From assembly GCA_964529445.1 (NCBI GenBank), contig CAZGWJ010000013.1, positions 1 to 44,725 of the forward strand: a stretch of DNA of 44,725 nt. Direction: 5' to 3'. The notes under the pieces were generated by a model, which did not search any database, was not told where the DNA came from, and saw nothing but the letters and a program-made list of their open reading frames with translations. Below are positions 32,988 through 41,800 of this stretch, one piece after another. A program made the position numbers and the translations under genes. The stretch is from CAZGWJ01 sp964529445 (GTDB lineage: Bacteria; Oederibacteriota; Muellerivitia; Muellerivitales; Muellerivitaceae). Numbering within the stretch: position 1 is the stretch's first letter; each line of letters starts with the position of its first letter.

Positions 32988-33737
32988 TCAGAAACGGACG
33001 ATGGCCTCCCAGGAATCGGCCTTCAGGCTGGCTCCGCCCACCAGGGCGCCGTCGATATCCGGCTGGGACATCAACTGCTTCACGTTGTCGGGCTTGACGC
33101 TTCCCCCGTACTGGATGCGCATGGCTTCGGCGGCACCGCCCCCGTACAACTGGCCGATCAGCTTCCGGATGGCCGCATGAACCTCATTGGCCTGCTCGGG
33201 AGTGGCCGTCTTGCCCGTCCCGATGGCCCAGACGGGTTCGTAGGCGATGATGACGTCCTTGAGGTCCGACTCGGGGATCCCGGCAAAGCAACCCTTCACC
33301 TGCGTCTCGACCACGGTCTGGGTCTTCCCCGACTCCCGCTCCTGCAGGGTTTCACCGACACAGACGATGGCCTTGAGCCCCGACTTGAGGACGTTCTTGG
33401 CCTTCCGGTTGATGATCTCGTCGGTCTCCTTCTCGTACTGGCGCCGTTCGGAATGCCCGAGGATGACGTACTCGGCGCCGACCTCCTTGAGCATCACGGG
33501 GCTCATGTTCCCCGTGAAGGCGCCCTCGTCGTTGTAATGGGCGTCCTGGGCGCCGACACGGATGTTGGACCCCTTCAGCGCCTCGGCCACGCCGGGCAAG
33601 GCGACCGCCGGGGGACACACGACGATCTCGCAGGTTTTCACGTCGGAGAGCTTCCCGCGAAGGACCTTCACGTACTCGACGGCCTCCTTCGGGGTCTTGT
33701 ACATCTTCCAGTTCCCGGCCATGATCTTGGTTCTCAT
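32988..33737 (-). CDS. tpiA: Triosephosphate isomerase
   Basis: 249 residues from the ATG ending at 33737, chosen for GGAGG upstream; an in-frame extension to 33776 is encoded by repeat DNA. Catalytic residues are present: Lys11 in A-G-N-W-K-M-Y, His in I-L-G-H-S-E-R-R (about 95) and Glu in A-Y-E-P-V-W-A-I-G-T-G (about 167). The phosphate-binding Y-G-G-S-V and G-G-A-S are also present. It interconverts dihydroxyacetone phosphate and glyceraldehyde-3-phosphate in glycolysis. Downstream of pgk across a 98-bp palindromic repeat. Confidence 0.98.
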   Translation of the reverse strand: MRTKIMAGNWKMYKTPKEAVEYVKVLRGKLSDVKTCEIVVCPPAVALPGVAEALKGSNIRVGAQDAHYNDEGAFTGNMSPVMLKEVGAEYVILGHSERRQYEKETDEIINRKAKNVLKSGLKAIVCVGETLQERESGKTQTVVETQVKGCFAGIPESDLKDVIIAYEPVWAIGTGKTATPEQANEVHAAIRKLIGQLYGGGAAEAMRIQYGGSVKPDNVKQLMSQPDIDGALVGGASLKADSWEAIVRF

Positions 33738-33758
33738 TGATGTCCTCCGAAAAAGATG

Positions 33759-33856
33759 AACCGCCAAGTTCGCCAAGGTCCCTTCGGGGCCACGCCAAGA
33801 CAGCTCCAGAGATCTTTCTTGGCGTGCGACGAAGCCGCTTTGCGTTCTTGGCGGTT
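33759..33856. repeat. 98-bp imperfect palindrome of 'CGCCAAG' type between pgk and tpiA
   Basis: Outer arms AACCGCCAAG (33759-33768) and CTTGGCGGTT (33847-33856) and inner arms CACGCCAAGA (33791-33800) and TCTTGGCGTG (33817-33826) are all perfect. The DNA between also pairs partly (CGCCAAG/CAAAGCG, CTTCG/CGAAG). It would form a long hairpin in a pgk-tpiA transcript. It looks like a miniature repetitive element (REP/MITE-like). Confidence 0.75.
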
Positions 33857-33869
33857 AGATGCCCGTTGT

Positions 33870-35072
33870 CTACTTGTCCGTCAGGGCCACGATGCCCGGC
33901 AGTTGCTTACCCTCCATGAACTCGAGCGAGGCGCCGCCTCCCGTCGAGACGTGGCTCATCTTGGAGTTCAAGCCCATCTGGGTGACCGCCGCGACGGAAT
34001 CGCCGCCACCCACGATGGTGACCGCCCCCTTCTCCGTGGCCTCCGCCAGGAGTTTCGCGATAGCCAGGGTCCCCTTGGCGAAAGGCGCCATCTCGAAGGC
34101 ACCCACGGGGCCGTTCCAGAAGACGGTCTTGGCCGAGCGGATGAAATTGGCGTACTTCTCGATGGAAAGAGGCCCGACATCCAGCCCCATCCATTCGGGT
34201 TCGATGCCTCCGCGGGCGACGATCTTGACGTTGGCGGCGGCGTCGAACTTGTCGGCCACCACGTGGTCGATCGGCAGGAGAAGAGGCACGTTGGTGTCCA
34301 GGGACTGCATGAGCAGTTCCTTGGCCATCTCGACCTTGTCCGCCTCCAGGAGGGACTTGCCGATCTCCAGTTTCCGGGCCTTCAGGAACGTATAGGCCAT
34401 CCCGCCGCCGATGATCAGGACGTCCACCTTGGTCATCAGGTTCTTGATGACGTCGATCTTCCCGGAGATCTTGGCTCCGCCGAGGATCGCCACGAAGGGA
34501 CGGTCGGGGTTGGAGGCCGCCTTCCCGAGGTACTGGATCTCCTTCATCATGAGGAACCCCGCCGCGCAGGGCTTCACGAACTTCGTGATGCCTTCGGTGG
34601 AGGCGTGGGCTCGGTGGGCCGTACCGAAGGCGTCGTTCACGTAGAGGTCGGCCAGTTCCGACAACTGCTTCGCGAACGCGGGATCGTTCTTCTCCTCCTG
34701 CTCGTAGAAGCGCACGTTCTCCAGCAGGACCACGTCGCCGTCCTTCATCTTCCCGACCTCGGCCTTCACGGCGTCACCGACGCAATCCGGCATCATGGTC
34801 ACCGGCTTGCCCAGGAGCTCCGACAGGCGCGCGGCCACGGGCTTGAGGGAATACTTCTCGTTCTTCTTCCCCTTCGGGCGGCCCAGGTGCGAGCAAAGAA
34901 CGACCTTCGCTCCGGCCCCTACCAGGTGCTGGAGGGTCTTCATCGACTCCCGGATGCGGGTGTCATCCGTGATCTTCAGGTTCTCGTCCTGGGGCACGTT
35001 GAAGTCGACGCGCACGAAGACGCGCTTGCCCTTCGGGGACAGGTCCGTGACCGACATCTTGCTGATGCTCAT
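33870..35072 (-). CDS. pgk: Phosphoglycerate kinase
   Basis: 400 residues, normal length; ATG with GGAGGG upstream. V-D-F-N-V-P at the substrate site (about 22-27), H-L-G-R-P-K-G (about 61), G-G-A-K-I-S-G-K nucleotide region (about 193), W-N-G-P-V-G-A-F-E (about 318) and G-G-G-D-S glycine loop (about 350). Makes ATP from 1,3-bisphosphoglycerate. Separated from gap by a strong intrinsic terminator, so it depends on readthrough or its own unseen promoter. Confidence 0.98.
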   Translation of the reverse strand: MSISKMSVTDLSPKGKRVFVRVDFNVPQDENLKITDDTRIRESMKTLQHLVGAGAKVVLCSHLGRPKGKKNEKYSLKPVAARLSELLGKPVTMMPDCVGDAVKAEVGKMKDGDVVLLENVRFYEQEEKNDPAFAKQLSELADLYVNDAFGTAHRAHASTEGITKFVKPCAAGFLMMKEIQYLGKAASNPDRPFVAILGGAKISGKIDVIKNLMTKVDVLIIGGGMAYTFLKARKLEIGKSLLEADKVEMAKELLMQSLDTNVPLLLPIDHVVADKFDAAANVKIVARGGIEPEWMGLDVGPLSIEKYANFIRSAKTVFWNGPVGAFEMAPFAKGTLAIAKLLAEATEKGAVTIVGGGDSVAAVTQMGLNSKMSHVSTGGGASLEFMEGKQLPGIVALTDK

Positions 35073-35108
35073 GATTCTCCCTCCGTTGGTCTTTCATCAA
35101 TGGTTCAG

Positions 35109-35153
35109 AAAAAAAGCCCTGCAGGCGCGGAGGGGTTGCCGCTCCTGCAGGGC
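35109..35153 (-). terminator. Intrinsic terminator between gap and pgk
   Basis: Minus strand: GCCCTGCAGG and CCTGCAGGGC pair perfectly, with an inner GCGG/CCGC stem, followed by seven T. It lies 20 nt after the gap stop codon. It may act as a partial terminator setting the gap:pgk ratio. Confidence 0.88.
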
Positions 35154-35173
35154 CGGTTGTTCCGCGACTGGGT

Positions 35174-36181
<1,008 letters not shown>

Positions 36182-36255
36182 TTTTCTTCCTCCAGAGGGT
36201 TAGTTGCGGCGGGTACGGCGGCTCTCGATGGGTTCCGATAGGACCCGCGCACCAT

Positions 36256-36279
36256 AAAACGCGCCCCCTCGGCGGGGCG
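36256..36279 (-). terminator. Possible terminator of the comF/GT-C operon
   Basis: Minus strand: CGCCCC, a 6-nt loop and GGGGCG, followed shortly by TTTT. It lies about 130 nt past the glycosyltransferase stop and 75 nt before gap. Confidence 0.4.
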
Positions 36280-36408
36280 ACGAAGGGCCATATGCTATAT
36301 CAGCGCGCCGGAGGGGTCAAGTTCAGGAAGGAACCATCCCGAACGGGAACCCTCCCGAAATCGGCGTCCATCGATGAAAAACGTATGCGACAAATCCGCG
36401 CCCACCTC

Positions 36409-38010
36409 TCACGGGTCCCTCCGTGCCATCATGGGGTTTTCCCGGACGAGGCAAAGCGAAGCCCCTTCCCTCTCGACCCGATGGATCGCCGAGGACTCGT
36501 AAGCCCTCCGGGCGTCCGGGTCCAACCCGGCATATTCCATGTTGACGACCAGGGAGTAATGCGCCCGATGCCCATCCGGCATATACCAGGCACCGGGTGT
36601 CCGATACCGCTCGAACTGATACGAGGAACCCGATGTGCAAACCCGAGTCGTTCCGTCGGGCGGGATCCGTTTCTGGGAAACGAGCCATCGGTACGCCTCC
36701 CTCTCGCTGACGCACCAATAGTCGGTCTCGTATCTCCCCTGGGCTCCGCGATGTCCGCCGACCAGGGCGTTGAAATAGACGTATTGGTACGGATGGAGGG
36801 CCGCCATCCGATATCCCGTGACCACCAACCCGGCCAGGACCGCAAGCAGGACGACATCCTCGCGCCAAGGCAAGCGCCGATCCCGCAAGTGTGCCGCGAG
36901 GGACTGGGCCGCCAGGGCGGCCAGTACGGGGAAAAGGAAAAGGTAATGCCGGATCCCGTTGTACACGACGGGACGCACGGTGAACCACAGGACCATCTGC
37001 AGGACAAGCACCGACAGGAGGAGGAACACAAGGCGGTTCCGGGACCATCCGACGTGAAGCAGGGGTATCCCCGCCGCCAGGCCGAGGATGAAAAGAGGTG
37101 TCCCGATCCCGAACCAGACGAACGGATAATGCCAGGGGAGCGGGGACAGGACGATGCCTCCCCGGTAGAAGGCACCGGGCTCCGTGAGGAAGTGCGCGCT
37201 GTTGGTCACGATCTCGACCATGTGCCCGATGGGGTCGAAACGCACATAGGGCCATGTCATCCACACGGTTGCCATGAAAACAACGAGGATCGCGATGATC
37301 CCGGCACTTTCGCGCAACCACCAGCCGACCTTCCGGATCGAAACGCCTTCCGCTGCGGCGTCCCTCAGGTCGAGCGCGAGCAGGACCGGGAAGAGGGAGA
37401 GCGCCGCCGGACGGCAACCGAAGGCCAGGCCGAACAGGACCCCCAGCAGCAGAATGCGTCCCGGCAGGAGCGGACGGTTTGCCGGCAGGAGGAAAACCGC
37501 CGCCAGGGCGACTGCATGGGTGACCGCGAAACTTGCATCCTTCGGATTGAAGGCAAGTTCCCCCGTGAAGCGAGGTGTCGCCAACAGGAACAGGGGGCCG
37601 ATCAGCGCGAGGGACCGGTTCCCGAGGTCCTTCCGGAGCACCCGGTAAACGGACGCAAAGGCCAACCAACCAAAAGCCAGGTTGAAAAGGTGGTAGGGGT
37701 CCATGTCCTCGAACGTGCGAAACAGCCACAACTGGACCGCGGTATAGAGGAAGGAGTAGACGCCATGCCCCGGCTGTTCGATCTCGGTCCGAGCGGCGTC
37801 GCCCAGGCGGTAATAATTGAGATAATGGGAGGCGCCGATCAGGTGGCTCCCCTCATCCAGGGCCGTCGGGAAATCCCCGTGAAGGACCAGGGCGGCGGCC
37901 AGATACAGCGCGGAAAAGACGAAGAACGGATGCGTCCATGGATTTCCGCGAACCACGGGCACCGTCCGCATTCCCTGCCCCGCCGACGCGGTTTCATTCG
38001 CGTGTTTCAT
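36409..38010 (-). CDS. GT-C-type membrane glycosyltransferase (GT39/ArnT-like)
   Basis: 533 residues from the ATG ending at 38010, which overlaps the ComF-type gene stop (ATGA); the longer upstream frame is a shadow of that gene. About ten membrane helices. The first loop has A-L-D-E-G-S-H, the acidic motif expected for the catalytic base of lipid-phosphate-sugar-dependent GT-C enzymes. Near the C-terminus H-P-Y-Q-Y-V-Y-F-N, often seen in this superfamily, precedes a periplasmic domain. It probably transfers a sugar from an undecaprenyl- or polyprenyl-phosphate donor to a lipid, glycan or protein. Glycosylation of the Thr-rich or FnIII surface proteins is an attractive but untested idea. Confidence 0.85.
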   Translation of the reverse strand: MKHANETASAGQGMRTVPVVRGNPWTHPFFVFSALYLAAALVLHGDFPTALDEGSHLIGASHYLNYYRLGDAARTEIEQPGHGVYSFLYTAVQLWLFRTFEDMDPYHLFNLAFGWLAFASVYRVLRKDLGNRSLALIGPLFLLATPRFTGELAFNPKDASFAVTHAVALAAVFLLPANRPLLPGRILLLGVLFGLAFGCRPAALSLFPVLLALDLRDAAAEGVSIRKVGWWLRESAGIIAILVVFMATVWMTWPYVRFDPIGHMVEIVTNSAHFLTEPGAFYRGGIVLSPLPWHYPFVWFGIGTPLFILGLAAGIPLLHVGWSRNRLVFLLLSVLVLQMVLWFTVRPVVYNGIRHYLFLFPVLAALAAQSLAAHLRDRRLPWREDVVLLAVLAGLVVTGYRMAALHPYQYVYFNALVGGHRGAQGRYETDYWCVSEREAYRWLVSQKRIPPDGTTRVCTSGSSYQFERYRTPGAWYMPDGHRAHYSLVVNMEYAGLDPDARRAYESSAIHRVEREGASLCLVRENPMMARRDP

Positions 38011-38732
38011 TCCACGATCCGTGCGGTCCGTCCCAGGACCAGGGCGGAGACCGACCGGGTCCCGGCCGCCGCCAGCACCTCCGCGCAACCCTCCAGGGTC
38101 GATCCCGTGGTCATGACATCGTCCACGAGCACGACGTCCACGGGTACACGGACCCCCTTCCGGACGGCGAACGCGGCCTTCAGATTTCCCAGGCGCTCCT
38201 CCCGGGGCAGGGACATCTGGGGGGCCGTCGCGCGCACCTTCTCGACCGGCTCCGCCACGGGCAAACCCGTCCGGGCGGAAACATCGCAGGCGAGAAGCCG
38301 GGCCGGATGATATCCCCTTTCCCTTTCCCGGTCCGAGCTCAAGGGCACGGGAACGAGGGTGGTCTTCCCTTCCAACCATGACGACAGCACGACCTTCGCG
38401 AGACAACGGCCCAACTCCACGGCCAGGGAGGGCATGCCCTCGAACTTGAACGAATGATGCGCCTGCCGGAGCGCCCCCTCGTAGGGGGCGAAGCAACGGA
38501 CGGTCGAAAGCGGGCTCTCGCGCTCCCGGCAATCCGCGCACCGGGGATCGACGGACCCTTCGTATCCAGCCGGGGAGAGGGGTTTTCCGCACAGAAGGCA
38601 TCGCGGGTCCCGGTCGGATTCGATGCCCTCGAAACATTCGGCGCAAAGGATATTCGAAAGGCCCTTCCGGAAGGGGGTGCCGCAATGGCGACACAGGGGC
38701 GGGAAAAGCAGCCGGTCGATGGCTCCGGACAT
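38007..38732 (-). CDS. ComF-family phosphoribosyltransferase-like protein
   Basis: About 241 residues from the ATG ending at 38732. A GTG ending at 38744, with AAGGGG 6 nt upstream, is an equally good start, and a GTG ending at 38786 is possible. N-terminal zinc-binding Cys motifs (C-R-H-C-G, C-A-E-C, C-L-L-C-G, C-A-D-C). Central L-V-P-V-P-L-S and the PRPP-binding loop V-L-V-D-D-V-M-T-T-G-S-T. ComF proteins are needed for DNA uptake in naturally competent bacteria; in others the role (recombination/repair-related) is less clear. Its presence fits type IV pilus-like genes, but no other competence genes are here. Confidence 0.9.
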   Translation of the reverse strand: MSGAIDRLLFPPLCRHCGTPFRKGLSNILCAECFEGIESDRDPRCLLCGKPLSPAGYEGSVDPRCADCRERESPLSTVRCFAPYEGALRQAHHSFKFEGMPSLAVELGRCLAKVVLSSWLEGKTTLVPVPLSSDRERERGYHPARLLACDVSARTGLPVAEPVEKVRATAPQMSLPREERLGNLKAAFAVRKGVRVPVDVVLVDDVMTTGSTLEGCAEVLAAAGTRSVSALVLGRTARIVE

Positions 38733-38849
38733 CGTCCTCAACACGGAGAACCCCTTCTCAACGTGGTCCCCTCCGGGATCCCGCACGGATCTCGTGATCG
38801 GGTGATGGTCCGTTCGCGGTCATCAAATGGATATTCGACATAGACCCCG

Positions 38850-41800
38850 TCACTTGACGACGGCGATCTTCTGGACCTCTCGGCGGTTTTCCATGAACGT
38901 CGTGATGAGATAGACGCCCGAGGCCACCCATTCTCCCCGATCGTTCTTCCCGTCCCAGGAGGTCCAATGAATGCCCTGGCCATAACGGGCATCCACCAGC
39001 TGTTTCACGTAGACGCCGGATAGACTGTAAACCTTGAGGGTGACACGGCCTTCCTGGGTGACAACGAAGCGGATGTTCACCGTTTTCTCATCGGGCCCGC
39101 CGAAAGGCCTCAGGGAATTCCGGTCCAGCGCGGTCCGGGCCTGCAAGGGCGCCACACGGACCAGCTCGTAAGCCGACTCGTGTGCCAAGCCGGGATCGCC
39201 TTCCGTGTCGTCGTAGGCCCTGACCAGGTAGGTCCGGGTGGGTCCTCCCAGGACGTCCACGGGATCCGTGTAGGTCGTGGTCCCGGCCGGCACCGTGGCG
39301 ATCCATTCGTAGGTGGCGCCGCCGTCCACGGACCGGTAGATGCGGTAACCCGCCAGCGGATACATGAAGGAGGCCTCGAAGGTGCCGGGCGGGTCGGCCG
39401 GGCTCCACGTGAGGACGACGCCGAATTCGTTGGGGTCGGCCCTCACGGTCCGGTCCCCCAGAACAGGGGCTCTCGCCGGCAAGGCGGTCACCTCGGAGGA
39501 CACCGCCGTCAATCCGGACGAGGAATCCACCGTGATGACGCGATAGGTCCAATAGGTCTTGTTCACGGCGGTCGCGTCCGCGAAATTGACGGCGCTGTAA
39601 CCCGTCCGCAGGTCGGAATAGTCCGATCCCGGGGCGCTCCCCAGCTTCCGCTGGATGGTGTAGGTTACGGTCGTTCCGGCCTGGAAATCCCAAAGCAATT
39701 GGACGATCCCGTCGCCCGACAGGGCCCGCAGGCCGGAAACCGGCAGGGGAGCCGCCGCTTGGGTCACGGGCTCGGACCATCCCCCCGCCGTCCCGAAGGC
39801 ATCGGCTCCCGCCACACGGTACACATAGGTCGTCCCTTGGATCAACGCGAGATCGGTGAAGGTGGTGACGGCCATGCCTCGCAGGAGACCGCTCAACGGC
39901 GTGAACTGCGGCGTGGGAATCGCGCGGCGCTCGACGACATAACCGGTGACGGACCCCGCAGCCGCGAGTTGAGTCCAGGACAAGGAGTGCCTGCCGGGAA
40001 GCGGGGTGACCTGCAGCACGGGAGGGTCCATAGCCAAACCGGAGACTGCGACGGACGAAGGACTCGGCCCCCCCGCTCCATAAGCCTCCACCCCATAGAT
40101 GTAGGCACCGCCCGGCGTGACGGCCGGGTCCACCCACACGGTGGACGGCGCCGTCAATGTGGCCACGGGCGTCCGTGTCGCCGTCACTCCCTCCGACCGG
40201 TACACTGTGTAGGAACCGGGCGTCACAGCGCCGCTCACCGGAGCCGCCCAGCAAACAGTCATGGCTGACTGGGAGGAGGAAACGGCCAGGGAGACGGGCG
40301 CGGCTGGCCAAAGCGTCACCGTCAAGGGGCCCGAGAGGTTCCTCACAGCCTCAACACCGTTAGAGGTGCGAGCCACCACCCGGTAGTAATGGACGGTTCC
40401 ATCGGGTGGAAGACTCGATGGAAGATCCGCGAAAATGGAAGTCGGAGCCGCGACAATCCCTACCTGAGTTTCCGTAGCGAAGGACGAGTCGGTGGAACGA
40501 TAGATGGAATACTGAGCGACATCCCCCGGGTAGGTGAGTTCGGTAATCCAGGTCGAACCCGACAAGATTGGAACGGAGGGAGTGGGGGTCCATGCGGCCG
40601 GCGGCGTTAAAGTCGCCTGGGGTGTGACCGCCGGAGGTACCAGGAGAGTGACACTGACCGAGGGATCGCCCATCCCGACCGAATTCTCCGCGATCATCTG
40701 GTATCGAACCAACGCACCCGGCACGTCGGCGAGTGACAGGTAGATCGCATAGCCCCCGTCTGCCGGCGAGCCGGCGACGTATGTGGCATTCCTGTAAAGG
40801 TGGTAGATCGAAACCGCCTCCTGGGTTGCGGTGGGCTGCCAGGCAAAGCCGGTCGCCGCCACCATGGGGGTGACCGTGAAGACGGGGGCAGAGGGCCAGA
40901 CCGATACGTCCGCGACCGGATCCGGCGTGGCACCCGGCAAGAGGGGGCTCTCGGCACCGGAAGCGGAATCACGCGCGGTCACCCGGTAGTAGTAGCGCTT
41001 CCCTCCCGCGGCCGTCGCATCCACGAAGGAATCGGTGCCTGCGGGGACCGTCCCGACGGGAATGAAACCGGAATCCGGCGACTCCGAACGATGGACGACG
41101 ACGGCATCCACGACTGGAGTGACCGATGCGGTGGGCTGGAGCGTCCAGGAGACGTCCACTTTCCTCGTATCCGGCGTGATCTCGGCCGTCACCTGGATGG
41201 AGCCAGGCACGATGGCTCGGAGCGTGGCCGGATCCCCTCGCCCCTGGGCATTGACGGCGTAGAGCCAATAGACGGCCTCCTCCCAGGGATTGAGTCCGTT
41301 CGCGGTCCATGTCATGAAGGTCGGCACGGCTGTCACGACGGCAAGCGGCGTGGCCTCGGGCGTTGCGATCCAGTATCCCGAGCCGTGGACCTCGTAGGAC
41401 AAGACCTGGTCGGGAGAGGGGTTTTCGGGCCAACCGAACGACAACGAGGACGCGCTCCCTGAAACGGCATTGACCGAGGGCGCCGCGGGCACCTGCGGAT
41501 CGCCCATCGTGACCGGATCCGACAAGTTCGAGAGGGTCGATTCGTTGCCCCAAACATCAAGCGCCGACACCTGGTACACAACCGGCGTCTGGGGACCGAC
41601 ACCGACGACCGCATCCTGGAAGGACGTCACATCGGCCGCCACGGTCGAGATGGCCTGCGGGGTCGGGGTCTGCGTGATCCTCCGGTAAAGGCGGTAGAAA
41701 ACGGCCTGCCCGTAGAAGCCCGCTCCCCCCGGCGACCAGGATACCTCGACCCGGTTGTTGCCCGACGGTCCGGAAACGGTAAGTCCTGTGACAGGAGTCG

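Noticed and set aside
33738..33776. N-terminal extension of triosephosphate isomerase
   Set aside because: Encoded by the palindromic repeat, has no Shine-Dalgarno, and the family starts directly before A-G-N-W-K.
36323..37729. Alternative minus frame of 468 codons inside the glycosyltransferase gene
   Set aside because: Pro/Gly/Arg-rich with no membrane helices; the other frame has about ten helices and GT-C motifs.
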